64,000 nucleotides of DNA from Haematobacter genomosp. 1 (lineage in GTDB: Bacteria > Pseudomonadota > Alphaproteobacteria > Rhodobacterales > Rhodobacteraceae). The notes below the pieces were generated by a model. The model saw only the letters and a list, made by a program, of their open reading frames with translations, was not told where the DNA came from and ran no database searches. Position numbers and translations under genes: made by a program. The stretch lies in assembly GCF_002196855.1 (NCBI RefSeq), contig NZ_NIPW01000010.1:186001-250000 (forward strand). Reading direction: 5' to 3'. Positions 18,376 to 28,748 of this stretch are shown here, piece after piece (position 1 is the first letter of the stretch; every line of letters begins with the position of its first letter).

Positions 18376-18550
18376 GCGCGATCCTCCTCGGACCAGTTTT
18401 CCGGCCGTGACCGGGTATTCCAAAACGACAACGGCACCCGTGGGCGCAACGCGCTGACGGATGGCGATCCCCGGCCTTTGCAGGGGACCGGAAGACACAA
18501 TGCTCCCGGAATTGCGTGACCGATACGCCTTGGAGGCGTCCCTGTCAACA

Positions 18551-18583
18551 CAAAGCCGGCTCATCCGTGGATGGCCGGCTTTG
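18551..18583 (-). terminator. Terminator between the small exported-protein gene and ffh
   Basis: CAAAGCCGGC and GCCGGCTTTG form a perfect 10-bp stem (18551-18560 with 18574-18583) with a 13-nt loop. On the minus strand the second arm ends in CTTTG followed by TGTT. It lies 20 bp after the stop of the 89-residue gene and about 175 bp before ffh, so it separates those transcription units. Confidence 0.65.
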
Positions 18584-18603
18584 CTCAGTCTATGTCGCGG
18601 CGA

Positions 18604-18873
18604 TCAGCCGTTCGCGTAGTCCGGCACTGCAATGGCGGTCGGGTTCTGCGCACCGCGCGTCACGCTGGCGTCATGGTTGAGGATGAGTTCCATGCGCTCG
18701 GTGTCATTGTGGCGTTTCGCGTTGTCGAGCTGGATCAGCTCATTGGTGCTGAACCGGGTGGGATCGACGCCGAGTTCGGCAGCAAGCTGGGCTTTGCCCG
18801 CGTTGACGCCCTGGGCCATGACGGGAGCGGCGAGGCCGAGGAGGGCGATGGTCATGATGGTCTTGGCAAACAT
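18604..18873 (-). CDS. Small exported protein, paralogue A
   Basis: 89 residues with a clear signal peptide (MFAKTIMTIALLGLAAPVMA, then QGVN). The mature ~68 residues read GKAQLAAELGVDPTRFSTNE, LIQLDNAKRHNDTERMELIL, then a VTRGAQNP segment and a C-terminal DYANG. It is about 55-60% identical to the next gene upstream, so the two are a tandem duplication. I do not recognise the family. A short helical periplasmic protein is likely; the function is unknown. A hairpin terminator follows it. Confidence 0.75.
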   Translation of the reverse strand: MFAKTIMTIALLGLAAPVMAQGVNAGKAQLAAELGVDPTRFSTNELIQLDNAKRHNDTERMELILNHDASVTRGAQNPTAIAVPDYANG

Positions 18874-18947
18874 GTCTCTATTCCTTTTCTTCGCTGCAAA
18901 TGCAGCCTTGTCGGGGGAGGTTGGGGCGCACTGCCCCGGTTGACTCT

Positions 18948-19223
18948 TCAGTGACGCGTATCGGCGTAACCCGGCACCATCAGCGCCGTGGGAGTGTTCG
19001 CGTTACGTGTCACGCCAGCCTCCCTATCCATGATGCGGTTCCAGAGCTGACTGTCGTGGTTACGTTTGGCAGTATCGAGTTGAATGAGTTCGATCAACGT
19101 GAAATCCGAGGGATTCACGCCGAGTTCCGCCGCCATCTGCGCCTTGCCGGGGTTGACGCTCTGTGCAGCGACGGGAGCGGCAAGGCCGAGCAGGGCAACG
19201 GTCATGATGGTTTTGGCGAGCAT
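18948..19223 (-). CDS. Small exported protein, paralogue B
   Basis: 91 residues; the signal peptide (MLAKTIMTVALLGLAAPVAA, then QSVN) is almost identical to paralogue A. The mature part keeps PGKAQMAAELGVNPSDFT, LIELIQLDTAKRNHDSQ and AGVTRNANTPTALMVPGYAD. 74 bp separate it from paralogue A on the same strand. It faces a divergent LysR gene across 314 bp that contain an 18-nt palindrome, so regulation by that LysR protein is possible. Function unknown. Confidence 0.75.
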   Translation of the reverse strand: MLAKTIMTVALLGLAAPVAAQSVNPGKAQMAAELGVNPSDFTLIELIQLDTAKRNHDSQLWNRIMDREAGVTRNANTPTALMVPGYADTRH

Positions 19224-19537
19224 TTCTAATATCCTTTCGACACGGAGCCGCGTTGTGGCTCCTAATCTCCCGGTCTTTCCTGTTCCGGTGAGGGTGATAT
19301 GGGGTATGTCTTTCCGGGGGTGAAGGGCAGATTCTGCAAAAGTCTGTGCATTTATGCACAGGCTCTGTGAGCAGATGAGAGACTTGAAAACGGGAACTAT
19401 TTCCGTGTTGGCGCTGCGCCGGATTGCGTGAGCGACCGTGATCGTCCGGCATCACCACTGTCCGCGGCCCCATCAGGCATATTGAGAAACGAAATGCCGC
19501 GTGCAACTGTCCGTTGTCACGCGTTCAAAGAGCTTCC
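19224..19537. promoter_or_regulatory. Divergent intergenic region with 18-nt palindrome
   Basis: This 314-bp stretch separates paralogue B (minus) from a LysR gene (plus) and must hold both promoters. It contains the perfect palindrome CTGTGCATTTATGCACAG (19344-19361; 8-nt arms around TT). Its shape resembles the dyad boxes bound by LysR-type regulators. No gene was found in it. Confidence 0.55.
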
Positions 19538-20425
19538 ATGGCCACCGACAACTGGAGCGAGATCAGGACCGCGTATTTCGTCGCGCGTCTGGGCACCGTC
19601 AGCGCTGCGGCGGAGGCGTTGGGCGTCCATCATGCGACGGTGATCCGCCATATCGAAGCGCTGGAGAAGCGGCTCGGAACCCGGCTCTTTCACCGCCATG
19701 CCCGCGGCTACACCCCCACGGAGGCGGGGGAGGACCTCTTGCAGGTGGGACAGGCGACGGATGAGCAGCTTACCCATCTGCTCAACCGTATTCGCGGCAG
19801 GGGGGAGGAGGTCTCGGGCGACCTTCTGATCTCCAGCGTCCCCGGTCTGGCCGATCTCGTGGTGCCTGCCATCGGCCGGTTTCAGGCGCTGCATCCGGCG
19901 ATACGGGTTCACTACGCCTCGGAGTTGCGGAAGGTCCGGCTGGAATACGGGGAGGCGCATGTGGCGCTGCGCGCGGGATCCGCCCCGGAAGAGCCGGACA
20001 ACGTGGTCTCTCCCCTGATGGACTATCGTTTCGCGCTCTATGCGACGCGGGAATTCATCGACATGAACGGCTGCCCCGAGACGCCGGAGGATCTGGCCTC
20101 CTTCCGCATCGTCGGCGCGTCGGGTGAGGCGTTGCGCGCCCCCTACAACCGTTGGCTGGCCGATTACGTGCCGGAGGACAAGTTCTGCTTCATCTCCCCG
20201 GTCGGGCCCGCGCTCAAGGCGGCTGTTCTGGCGGGAATCGGCATCGGCTTCATGCGTGCGGGCTCGCACGAGACGCGGGAGCAGCTGGTGGAGATCTTTC
20301 CGGGGCTGGATGAGCCGCGCTGGAACTCCAAGGCTTACATCGTCACCCATGTGGATACGCACCGCACGGCCAAGGTGCAGCAGTTCGTGACCTTCCTGCG
20401 TCGCGACGCGCGCAACTGGACCTGA
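19538..20425 (+). CDS. LysR-family transcriptional regulator
   Basis: 295 residues from ATG 19538. The N-terminal winged helix-turn-helix is clear: FVARLGTVSAAAEALGVHHA, TVIRHIEALEKRLGTRLFHR, then GYTPTEAGEDLL. The effector-binding domain follows (residues about 90-295), with ISSVPGLADLVVPAIGRFQ at its start. The regulator is divergent from the paired small exported proteins and upstream of hisB. Its likely targets are its own gene and paralogue B. The inducer is unknown. Confidence 0.88.
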   Translation: MATDNWSEIRTAYFVARLGTVSAAAEALGVHHATVIRHIEALEKRLGTRLFHRHARGYTPTEAGEDLLQVGQATDEQLTHLLNRIRGRGEEVSGDLLISSVPGLADLVVPAIGRFQALHPAIRVHYASELRKVRLEYGEAHVALRAGSAPEEPDNVVSPLMDYRFALYATREFIDMNGCPETPEDLASFRIVGASGEALRAPYNRWLADYVPEDKFCFISPVGPALKAAVLAGIGIGFMRAGSHETREQLVEIFPGLDEPRWNSKAYIVTHVDTHRTAKVQQFVTFLRRDARNWT

Positions 20426-20497
20426 GGGACCCCGCAGGAGCGGCGTGGACAATTCCGGCCCTCCGCCTATAACGGCCCGTGAACGAGGAGCGAAGCG

Positions 20498-21085
20498 ATG
20501 CGCAAGGCCACCATCACGCGCCGGACGGCGGAAACCGACATCACCGTCAGCGTCGATCTCGACGGCAGCGGGAGCTACGACAACCAGACCGGGGTCGGGT
20601 TCTTCGACCACATGCTGGACCAGCTCGCACGCCATGCGTTGATCGACATGACCGTGCGGGCGACGGGCGATCTGCATATCGACGACCATCACACGGTGGA
20701 GGATACCGGTATCGCCATCGGGCAAGCGCTGGCGCAGGCGCTCGGCGACAAGCGGGGCATCCGCCGCTACGGCTCCTGCCACCTGCCGATGGATGACGCG
20801 CAGGTGCGGGCGGCGCTGGACCTTTCGGGGCGGCCTTATCTCGTGTGGAACGTCGATCTGCCGACGCAGAAGATCGGCACATTCGATACGGAATTGGTGC
20901 GGGAGTTCTTTCAGGCGCTCTCCACCCACGGCGGTATCACCCTGCACGTGGACCGGCTGCACGGGATCAACAGTCACCATATCGTGGAGGCGGCGTTCAA
21001 GGCCGTTGCGCGCGCGCTCCGCGAGGCGGTGGAGATCGACCTGCGGAAGGCGGACGCTATCCCCTCCACCAAGGGGGCGCTCTGA
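20498..21085 (+). CDS. hisB: Imidazoleglycerol-phosphate dehydratase
   Basis: 195 residues, the monofunctional form without the phosphatase domain. It shows the three His-rich metal motifs: [35 protein letters not shown] (60-75) and [13 protein letters not shown]. It dehydrates imidazoleglycerol phosphate in histidine synthesis using Mn. A GAGGAGCGAAGCG stretch supplies the ribosome-binding site. Its stop shares one base with the hisH start (TGATG). Confidence 0.95.
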   Translation: MRKATITRRTAETDITVSVDLDGSGSYDNQTGVGFFDHMLDQLARHALIDMTVRATGDLHIDDHHTVEDTGIAIGQALAQALGDKRGIRRYGSCHLPMDDAQVRAALDLSGRPYLVWNVDLPTQKIGTFDTELVREFFQALSTHGGITLHVDRLHGINSHHIVEAAFKAVARALREAVEIDLRKADAIPSTKGAL

Positions 21086-21723
21086 TGCTGGTGGCGCTGG
21101 TCGATTACGATTCCGGCAACCTCCATTCGGCAGAGAAGGCGTTTCAACGCATGGCGGCGGAGGTCGGGCGGACCACCGTCACCGTGACGTCTGACCCCGA
21201 CGTGGTCGCACGGGCGGACCGGATCGTCCTGCCGGGCGACGGGGCATTCCCCGCCTGCCGGGAGGCGCTGGAAGCGCATGACGGCCTTTTCGACGCGATC
21301 TCGGAGGCCGTTCGCGGCGGGGGGCGGCCGTTCCTCGGCATCTGCGTGGGGATGCAGATGCTGGCATCCCGCGGGCTGGAATACCAGCCGACCGCCGGTT
21401 TCGACTGGATCCCCGGCGAGGTGCGGCGGATCGCCCCCGCCGATCCCGCGCTGAAGGTGCCGCATATGGGCTGGAACGAGCTTCGGCTGGAGCAGTCCCA
21501 TCCGGTGCTGGACGGGATCGCGAGCGGCGAGCATGTCTATTTCGTCCACTCCTATCAGCTTCATGTCGCCGACGCGGCGGATCGGCTGGCCTCGGCGGAT
21601 TACGGCGGGCCGGTCACGGCAATCGTGGGGCGCGGCAATGTGATCGGCACCCAGTTCCACCCGGAGAAAAGCCAGGAGACGGGGCTGAGGCTCATCCACA
21701 ACTTCCTCGACTGGACACCCTGA
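21085..21723 (+). CDS. hisH: Imidazole glycerol phosphate synthase glutaminase subunit HisH
   Basis: 212 residues, start overlapping the hisB stop. It is a class I amidotransferase with nucleophile Cys87 in [10 protein letters not shown] and the His192/Glu194 pair in [10 protein letters not shown]. HisH releases ammonia from glutamine and passes it to HisF, which is not in the window. From the start [15 protein letters not shown] all family motifs are present. A glutaminase gene follows after 2 nt. Confidence 0.95.
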   Translation: MLVALVDYDSGNLHSAEKAFQRMAAEVGRTTVTVTSDPDVVARADRIVLPGDGAFPACREALEAHDGLFDAISEAVRGGGRPFLGICVGMQMLASRGLEYQPTAGFDWIPGEVRRIAPADPALKVPHMGWNELRLEQSHPVLDGIASGEHVYFVHSYQLHVADAADRLASADYGGPVTAIVGRGNVIGTQFHPEKSQETGLRLIHNFLDWTP

Positions 21724-21725
21724 GA

Positions 21726-22643
21726 ATGCCGCAGCGGCTGGCGGATACGCTCCACCGGATCGGCGTCGAGATGGCGCAGGTGCAGGAGCGCGGTCGCGTC
21801 GCCGACTATATCCCGGAGCTTGGCTGCATCGACCCGAAGCGCTTCGGCATGGCGGTGGTGACGGCGGAGGGGCGCGAGGTGCAGACCGGCGACGCCGACA
21901 CCAGCTTCTCCATTCAGTCCGTGTCAAAGGTCTTCACGCTGGCGCTCGCGCTCGGCAAGCTGGGGGATCAGCTCTGGCAGCGGGTCGGGCGTGAACCTTC
22001 CGGGCAGGCCTTCAACTCCATCCTGCAACTTGAGCTGGAAAAGGGGCGCCCGCGCAACCCGTTCATCAATGCGGGTGCGCTGGTGACGACCGATGCGGTG
22101 TTGACGGGCGCGACGCCGCGTGAAGCGCTGGGGTCCGTCCTCCGCTTCATGCGTGCGGCGGCGGAGGATGAGGATATTCATATCGACGCCGATGTCGCCC
22201 GGTCGGAGCAGAAGACCGGACACGGCAACTATGCTCTCGCCCATTACATTGCCTCGCATGACAACCTGCTTCACCCGCCGGAGCTGGTCTGCGGCACGTA
22301 TTTCCACCAATGCGCCATCACGATGACCTGCCGTCAGCTTGCCCGCGCCGGGCGGTTCCTGATGAGCGCCGGGCAGGGGCCGCGGCTGGTTTCGGCGGGT
22401 CGCGTCCGCCGGATCAACGCGCTGATGATGACCTGCGGCCAGTATGACGGATCGGGGGACTTCGCCTACCGCGTCGGCCTGCCGGGCAAGAGCGGGGTGG
22501 GCGGTGGCCTGCTGGTGATCGCGCCCGGGCGGGCGTCCATCGCGGTCTGGTCTCCGGGGCTGGATGAACAGGGAAACACCCTGATCGGCACGCTCGCCGT
22601 GGAGCGTCTGGCGCGCGCGATGGGCTGGTCGGTCTTTGGATGA
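21726..22643 (+). CDS. glsA: Glutaminase (beta-lactamase-like, GlsA family)
   Basis: 305 residues. The serine-dependent glutaminase SxxK motif is SVSK (Ser65, Lys68) in [50 protein letters not shown] and [12 protein letters not shown] complete the active site. It hydrolyses glutamine to glutamate and ammonia; in E. coli YbaS this supports acid resistance. The ATG follows the hisH stop by 2 nt, so it is translated with hisBH. That placement beside a glutamine amidotransferase is unusual and its meaning is open. Confidence 0.92.
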   Translation: MPQRLADTLHRIGVEMAQVQERGRVADYIPELGCIDPKRFGMAVVTAEGREVQTGDADTSFSIQSVSKVFTLALALGKLGDQLWQRVGREPSGQAFNSILQLELEKGRPRNPFINAGALVTTDAVLTGATPREALGSVLRFMRAAAEDEDIHIDADVARSEQKTGHGNYALAHYIASHDNLLHPPELVCGTYFHQCAITMTCRQLARAGRFLMSAGQGPRLVSAGRVRRINALMMTCGQYDGSGDFAYRVGLPGKSGVGGGLLVIAPGRASIAVWSPGLDEQGNTLIGTLAVERLARAMGWSVFG

Positions 22644-22756
22644 TCTCCGGCAGAAAGCCGCTGTGCAAGAATCCGGTGCCTTCCGTTTCCCAAGCGGCTC
22701 GTGAAAGCTATCCTTCCCCGCAGGCTCGGCTGCGGAGAGATGAGCGAATTGAAGAT

Positions 22757-25700
22757 ATGAGCGAGTTGACCGGCCCGCCAACAGGTGGCCTGCGGCGCCC
22801 CGCATTGCGGCGGTGGGGGGTGCCGCTTGGCCTTGCGGGGGGTGCGGCGGTGCTTGTGGCGGCGGGCGGGCTTGCGCTTCGCGACAGGCCGCTTCATGCG
22901 CCCCGCTGGGTGGCCGACCGGGTGGAGGCGGCGGTCAACAATGCCTTGGAGGGTCATGGGCGGCTTGCGCTCGGCGCGGTCGATCTGGTGCTCGATCACG
23001 GCTGGCGGCCCCGGTTCCGCCTGTCCGACATCACGCTCTTCGATCAGGCGGACCAGCGGATCGGGACGCTGGCCGACCTGCGGTTCCGTTTGCGGCGGGA
23101 CGATCTTCTGGCGCTGCGGCTCCGGCCCGATGTGGTGGAGATGGGGCGCGCGACGATGTATCTCCGCCGGTTGCCGGACGGAAGGCTCGACCTCGACGTG
23201 GGGCAGACGGGCGCTGCTTTCGGCGCGGTCGGCTCCATGGCGGAGATCATGGCCGCGATCGACGATTTCTTTGAGGAGCCGCTGCTGTCGGGCGTCATTC
23301 GGGCCTCCGCCCGGGAGGTTGGCATCCGGCTGGAGGATCAGCGCGTCGGTCAGGTCTGGGAGGTGAGCGATGGCCGCCTCACCGTCCGCCGGGACGGGGC
23401 GGGCGTTCGCGTGGCGCTGGATTTCGACCTCGGCGCGGCGGGGGAGCGGCCTGCCGCGGCCAATCTGCTGTTTGAAACCCGGCGCGGCACGCCCGAGGCG
23501 AGCTTCAGTGCAAGGCTGACCGACGTCCCCGCCCGCGATGTGGCCTTGCAGGCCCCCGCGCTCGCCTGGCTCTCCGTGCTGGACGCACCGCTTTCAGGAG
23601 AGGTTTCCGCGCGGATCGACGGCACGGGGGCGCTGCTTCCCGTCCGGGGCAAGCTCTCCATCGGGCCGGGCGCGGTGCAACCGGAACCGGGGACGCCCCC
23701 CGTGCGCTTCCGGTCCGCCGTTCTGGCGCTTGCCTACGATGCCGCGGCGGAGCGGGTGAATTTTGAGCAGATCAACGTCCAGAGCCGCACGCTCCGCTTC
23801 TCCGCCACAGGTCAGGCTTTCCTGCGGGAGATGGAGGGCGGCTTCCCTGCTGTCGTGGAGGCCCAGATCGCCGTGTCGGACATGCGCGTCGACCCCGATG
23901 GCGTGTTCGAGGCGCCCGTCGGGTTCAGCGACGGGCAGGCCGATCTGCAGCTTCGGCTGGATCCGCTGACGCTCGCCATCGGACAGGCGACGTTGAGCGA
24001 GGGTTCCCAGCGGCTTCGCGCCTTCGGGCGGATAGCGGCGCGGCCCGATGGCTGGGAGGTGGCGCTCGACACGACGGTGAACGAGGTGGACCGGCAGCGG
24101 CTCATCGCGCTGTGGCCCGTTTCCGTGGCTGGCAAGACGCGGGAGTGGCTGAGCGAGAATGTCTTTACCGCGAACCTGTCCGACGTGAAGGCCGCCGTGC
24201 GCCTTCGTCCGGGGGAGGAACCGCGTCTTGGCCTGACCTATGAGTTCCGCGATGGCGAGGTGCGGTTCATGCCGACGCTGCCGCCGATCCGCCACGGCTC
24301 CGGCTATGCCGCCATCGACCGCGGACGCTATGCGATGCGGGTCAACGCGGGACAGGTGGATGCGCCGAAGGGCGGGACGCTGGATGTCGCGGGCTCCACC
24401 TTCGTTGTGCCGGATATCGAGGAGAAACCTGCCCGCGCAGAGATCGACCTTCAGGCCCGGGGGAGCATCACCGCCGCGCTCTCCGTGCTCGATGAGCCGC
24501 CCTTCCGCTTTCTCAGCAAGGCCGAAAAACCTGTCGATCTGGCCGAGGGGCGGGCCGATGTGCGGGCCAGGATCGCGCTCCCGCTCCTCAAGGACGTGAA
24601 GTTGCCGCAGGTTGAGTATCACGTCGCAGGCGCGTTGAGCGAGGTGCGCTCCGACCGGATCGTGCCGGGCAGGGCGCTGGAGGCCGCGCAGCTCGACCTG
24701 ACGGCGGATCGCGACATGCTGCGGATATCCGGTGCCGGGCGGCTTTCCGGTGTGCCGTTTCAGGGGGCGTGGGAACAGCCGCTGGACAAGGCGAAAAGCG
24801 ACCTGTCCCGCGTGACCGGCTGGGTGGAGCTTTCGCCCGCGGCGCTGGCGGCCTTTGCACCGGGGCTGCCGGAAACGCTGGTTTCGGGGCGGGGACGGGC
24901 GGATGTGCAGGTCGATCTGGCCAAGGGCGCCCCGCCCGCGATCCGGTTGGAGAGCGATCTGGCGGGCCTTGGGCTGCGTCTGCCGGAGATCGGCTGGCAG
25001 CTTGCTCCCGCGCAGAAGGGCAGGCTCTCCCTCGCCCTCACCGCCGGGAAGCCTGCGGAGGTGCGAAGCCTTTCTCTCACCGCTCCGGGGCTGATGCTGG
25101 AGGGTGGCAGGGTGACGCTGAAGGCTGACGATACGCTGGGGACCGCCCGTTTCTCCCGCGTCCGGGCGGGTGACTGGCTCGACGCGCCGGTGGTGCTGAC
25201 GGGGCAGGGCCGGGGCCGGCCGCCGGCGGTATCGCTGCCCGGCGGGCATGTGAACCTTGCCGCGTTGCCCGATGGCGGCGGCGGCGCGCGGTCGGCGCGG
25301 AGCGCGGCGCCCTCGCGGGGGAGCAGCGTGCCGATTACCTTCACGCTCGACCGGGTGGACGTGGGCAAGGGGCTGTTCCTGACCAATGCCAGCGGTGCGC
25401 TGGAGACGGGCGGCGGGATTCACGGCACGTTTCGCGGTCTGGTGAACGGGGTCGCCGGTCTGACGGGGGAGGCGATCGCCACGGGCGGGCGACCTGCGCT
25501 TCGATTCAGCGCCAAGGATGCAGGCGCGCTGATCGCCGCCATGGGGATCACGCCCCGGGCAGCGGGCGGCGCGCTTTCCCTCTCCCTCACACCGCGGACG
25601 CAGGCCGGAGAGTATGACGGACAGCTCGCCATCGAGGACATGCGGCTTAGGGAAGCGCCCGTGCTGGCGCAGCTTTTGTCGGCGGTGAGCGTGGTCGGCC

Positions 25701-26065
25701 TTGTGGAGCAATTGGCGGGGGGCGGCATCCTTTTCAGCGACATCCGCTCAGACTTCCGCTTGACGCCGGGCGCGGTGGAGGTGAAGAGCGGCTCGGCCAC
25801 GGGCCCCTCGCTCGGCATCTCCGCCGCCGGGGTCTATCTTCTGGGGAGCAGGCGTATCGAGATGCAGGGTGTCGTTTCCCCCCTCTATCTGCTGAACGGC
25901 ATCGGCGCCGGCCTGACCCGGCGGGGCGAGGGGCTGATCGGCATCAACTACACCGTCTCCGGCACGGCGGATGATCCCCGGATCGGGGTGAACCCGCTCT
26001 CGATCTTCACCCCCGGCATGTTCAGGGAACTGTTCCGCAGCGATCCGCCGCGGCTTGCACAATGA
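22757..26065 (+). CDS. AsmA/YhdP-like envelope protein (lipid-transport bridge family)
   Basis: 1102 residues from [11 protein letters not shown]; an ATG 117 nt upstream overlaps glsA and is less likely. One N-terminal membrane anchor (about 20-45, [22 protein letters not shown]) is followed by a long periplasmic region of repeating beta strands. The pattern includes [19 protein letters not shown] near the start and [37 protein letters not shown] near the end, typical of the DUF3971/AsmA C-terminal regions. Such proteins form hydrophobic grooves thought to carry phospholipids between the two membranes. It overlaps queA by 4 nt. Confidence 0.8.
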   Translation: MSELTGPPTGGLRRPALRRWGVPLGLAGGAAVLVAAGGLALRDRPLHAPRWVADRVEAAVNNALEGHGRLALGAVDLVLDHGWRPRFRLSDITLFDQADQRIGTLADLRFRLRRDDLLALRLRPDVVEMGRATMYLRRLPDGRLDLDVGQTGAAFGAVGSMAEIMAAIDDFFEEPLLSGVIRASAREVGIRLEDQRVGQVWEVSDGRLTVRRDGAGVRVALDFDLGAAGERPAAANLLFETRRGTPEASFSARLTDVPARDVALQAPALAWLSVLDAPLSGEVSARIDGTGALLPVRGKLSIGPGAVQPEPGTPPVRFRSAVLALAYDAAAERVNFEQINVQSRTLRFSATGQAFLREMEGGFPAVVEAQIAVSDMRVDPDGVFEAPVGFSDGQADLQLRLDPLTLAIGQATLSEGSQRLRAFGRIAARPDGWEVALDTTVNEVDRQRLIALWPVSVAGKTREWLSENVFTANLSDVKAAVRLRPGEEPRLGLTYEFRDGEVRFMPTLPPIRHGSGYAAIDRGRYAMRVNAGQVDAPKGGTLDVAGSTFVVPDIEEKPARAEIDLQARGSITAALSVLDEPPFRFLSKAEKPVDLAEGRADVRARIALPLLKDVKLPQVEYHVAGALSEVRSDRIVPGRALEAAQLDLTADRDMLRISGAGRLSGVPFQGAWEQPLDKAKSDLSRVTGWVELSPAALAAFAPGLPETLVSGRGRADVQVDLAKGAPPAIRLESDLAGLGLRLPEIGWQLAPAQKGRLSLALTAGKPAEVRSLSLTAPGLMLEGGRVTLKADDTLGTARFSRVRAGDWLDAPVVLTGQGRGRPPAVSLPGGHVNLAALPDGGGGARSARSAAPSRGSSVPITFTLDRVDVGKGLFLTNASGALETGGGIHGTFRGLVNGVAGLTGEAIATGGRPALRFSAKDAGALIAAMGITPRAAGGALSLSLTPRTQAGEYDGQLAIEDMRLREAPVLAQLLSAVSVVGLVEQLAGGGILFSDIRSDFRLTPGAVEVKSGSATGPSLGISAAGVYLLGSRRIEMQGVVSPLYLLNGIGAGLTRRGEGLIGINYTVSGTADDPRIGVNPLSIFTPGMFRELFRSDPPRLAQ

Positions 26066-27105
26066 CACTCAGGCTTTCCGACTTCGACTTCGACCTGCCC
26101 GACGATCTGATCGCGACGCGGCCCGTCCGCCCGCGCAGCGCGGCGCGCCTTCTGGTGGCAGAGGGCGATCGCATCAGCGACCGGCGGGTAAGCGATCTGG
26201 TAACGCTTCTCCGCCCTGGCGACCGGCTGGTGCTGAACGATACCAAGGTGATCCCGGCCCGGCTCTCCGGCCTTCGCATCCGGGGGGAGGTCAGCGCACG
26301 GGTGGAGGTGACGCTGCTGGAGGCGACGGCCTCGGGCGGCTGGCGCGTGCTGGCCCGCCCCCTTCGCAAGCTGAAACCCGGCGACATCCTCATCTTCTCC
26401 GACCGGCTTTCAGGGGAAGTGCGGGAGCGGAACGAGGCCGACGCGGTGATCGCCTTCAACCTGACGGGCGGAGATTTCGATACCGCGCTGGCAGAGGCGG
26501 GCTCCATGCCGTTGCCGCCCTATATCGCCGCCAAGCGCCCTGCGGATGAACAGGACAAGGAAGACTACCAGACGGTGTTCGCCCGTCGCTCCGGCGCCGT
26601 GGCGGCCCCGACCGCCTCGCTGCATTTCGATGAGCCGCTCCTTGCCGCTCTGGCGGAGCGGGGGGTCGCGTTCTCGCATGTGACGCTGCATGTAGGCGCG
26701 GGCACCTTCCTGCCGGTGAAGGTGGAGGATGTGACGACCCACCGGATGCATGCCGAATGGGGCGAGGTCACCGCCCGCGCGGCGGAGGAGATCGCGGCCA
26801 CGCGTCTGGCGGGAGGGCGGGTGATCCCCGTCGGGACTACCGCGCTCCGCCTCATCGAAAGCGCTTCCCGGGGTGGTGAGATCGCGCCGTGGGATGGGGA
26901 GACCGACATCTTCATCTATCCGGGTTTCCGCTTCCACGCGACGGACGGACTCATCACCAACTTCCACCTGCCGAAATCGACGCTGCTGATGCTCGTCTCC
27001 GCGCTGATGGGGATGGACCGGATGCGCCGCGTCTATGCCCATGCGGTGACCGAGAGGTATCGTTTCTTCAGCTACGGCGATGCCTCGCTCCTGCTGCCGC
27101 AATAG
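26062..27105 (+). CDS. queA: tRNA preQ1(34) S-adenosylmethionine ribosyltransferase-isomerase QueA
   Basis: 347 residues. Start [20 protein letters not shown], then the motifs [49 protein letters not shown] and [19 protein letters not shown]. All are hallmarks of QueA, which transfers ribose from SAM to preQ1 in the tRNA anticodon to form epoxyqueuosine. It starts inside the last codons of the AsmA-like gene. Confidence 0.95.
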   Translation: MTLRLSDFDFDLPDDLIATRPVRPRSAARLLVAEGDRISDRRVSDLVTLLRPGDRLVLNDTKVIPARLSGLRIRGEVSARVEVTLLEATASGGWRVLARPLRKLKPGDILIFSDRLSGEVRERNEADAVIAFNLTGGDFDTALAEAGSMPLPPYIAAKRPADEQDKEDYQTVFARRSGAVAAPTASLHFDEPLLAALAERGVAFSHVTLHVGAGTFLPVKVEDVTTHRMHAEWGEVTARAAEEIAATRLAGGRVIPVGTTALRLIESASRGGEIAPWDGETDIFIYPGFRFHATDGLITNFHLPKSTLLMLVSALMGMDRMRRVYAHAVTERYRFFSYGDASLLLPQ

Positions 27106-27365
27106 GATGCGCGGCCCTCGCCTCTGTCGCGGCGACGGGGGCTGCAACCAGAGCGCTGCCGCTGGATCCGGTGGGGGGCGCTTGTGAGAAATCCCGCGCC
27201 TTCCGCCGTCCGAGGGCGGCTCCGGTTCTCTTGCGGGTCGGCCCTTATCCCGCCGCGCGGATGGCGTCACACCGGGATGTGTTGAGGTTGCGTTGATGCG
27301 ACGCAAGGTAATCCCCCTTGTTCCGGCCCTCAGGTGAGATAGGGAAGGCAGATCGGAGGCGCGTC

Positions 27366-28688
27366 ATGCTCGAAGTTCTCAGCCGTTCCTGGCCCCTTCT
27401 GTTCGGGGTCTTCCTCATGCTTGTCGGCAACGGCATGCAGGGTACGCTTCTGGGTATTCGCGGCGGCATCGAAGGGTTCTCCACTTCGCAGATGTCGTGG
27501 ATCATGTCCACGTATTTCCTTGGGTTTCTCGGGGGGTCGCTTCTGGCGCCCCGCTTGATCCAGCGGGTCGGCCATGTGCGCGTGTTCGCGGCGCTGGGGT
27601 CGCTGATCTCCGCGCTGCTCATCCTCTATCCGGTGCTGCCGGAGTGGGTGGCCTGGGCGACGTTCCGGCTGCTGATCGGCTTCGGCTTCTCCGGTGTCTA
27701 TGTGACGGCGGAAAGCTGGCTCAACAATTCCTCGACCAACGAAACCCGCGGCAAGGCGCTGTCGCTCTACATGATCATGCAGAGCGGGGGGATCATCGTC
27801 GGGCAGGCGCTGCTGAATGTCGCGGATCCGGCAGGCTTCCTGCTGTTCGTGATTCCCTCGGTGCTGGTGTCGCTCTCCTTCACGCCGGTCCTGTTGTCCG
27901 TGGCACCCGCTCCGGCCTTTGAATCCACGCGGCCCATGAGCATCCTGAAACTCATGCGCATGTCGCCGCTCGGGTGCTTCGGCACCTTCGCGATGGGGGG
28001 CGTGTTTTCCGCGCTGTTCGGCATGGCCTCCGTCTGGGGCGGGCTGGAGGGGCTGACGGTTGCGCAGATCTCGGGCTTCGTCGCGGCGATCTATTTCGGC
28101 GGGCTTGTCGTCCAATACCCGATCGGTCAGCTTTCGGACCGGATGGACAGGCGGCAGCTCATCCTCGTCATCGCGCTCGTGGGTGCTTTTGTGATGATGA
28201 TCGCGGCGGCGCTGGACCTTCCCTACGCCCTGCTGCTCGGCGTGGCCACCGTCATCGGCGGCGTGGCGAACCCGCTCTACTCGCTCTTCATCTCGCATAC
28301 CAACGATTATCTGGATTCGAGCGAAATGGCGGCGGCTTCAGGCGGTCTGCTGTTCCTGAACGGCTGCGGAGCCTTCATCGGGCCGTTGATCACCGGCTGG
28401 GCAATGACACGGCTCGGGCCGAATGGGTTCTTTCTCTATATCGGCGTGCTGCTCGTTGCGATCACCTTCTACACGGCATGGCGCATGATGCGCCGCGAGG
28501 CGCCGGTGGCGACAGGTGCGATGGCCGTGGTGCCGCCCTCCGCCGGGGTCGTCGCCATGGAGGCGGCGATGGAGGTCGCCTCGGAGGCCGTTCCCCCGCC
28601 CGAGGAGGAGATACCCGGGGAGGAGGCGCCCGAGACCTCCGGGACAGCGGAAGAGACGGAACCACAAAGGGAATCCACGGGTTCCTGA
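27366..28688 (+). CDS. MFS transporter
   Basis: 440 residues from ATG 27366, preceded by GGAGG. About twelve hydrophobic segments; the first is SWPLLFGVFLMLVGNGMQGT. The loop 2-3 motif is LAPRLIQRVGHVRVF and the loop 8-9 equivalent LSDRMDRRQLI. The C-terminal ~50 residues are an acidic, Pro/Glu/Thr-rich cytoplasmic tail (PPPEEEIPGEEAPE). It resembles the YcaD-like group of MFS proteins. The substrate is unknown. It stands between queA and a DUF924 gene, in its own unit. Confidence 0.85.
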   Translation: MLEVLSRSWPLLFGVFLMLVGNGMQGTLLGIRGGIEGFSTSQMSWIMSTYFLGFLGGSLLAPRLIQRVGHVRVFAALGSLISALLILYPVLPEWVAWATFRLLIGFGFSGVYVTAESWLNNSSTNETRGKALSLYMIMQSGGIIVGQALLNVADPAGFLLFVIPSVLVSLSFTPVLLSVAPAPAFESTRPMSILKLMRMSPLGCFGTFAMGGVFSALFGMASVWGGLEGLTVAQISGFVAAIYFGGLVVQYPIGQLSDRMDRRQLILVIALVGAFVMMIAAALDLPYALLLGVATVIGGVANPLYSLFISHTNDYLDSSEMAAASGGLLFLNGCGAFIGPLITGWAMTRLGPNGFFLYIGVLLVAITFYTAWRMMRREAPVATGAMAVVPPSAGVVAMEAAMEVASEAVPPPEEEIPGEEAPETSGTAEETEPQRESTGS

Positions 28689-28748
28689 GGCGTTGCGCCG
28701 GGGCGGCTGACCTGTCAGCTTCGCCCGGCAGATGCCGAAGGAGATCCC

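Noticed and set aside
23594-25711. A 705-codon minus-strand frame opposite the AsmA-like gene
   Set aside because: Low-complexity Arg/His/Pro/Gln sequence with no start signal or domain, against a well-supported plus-strand protein.
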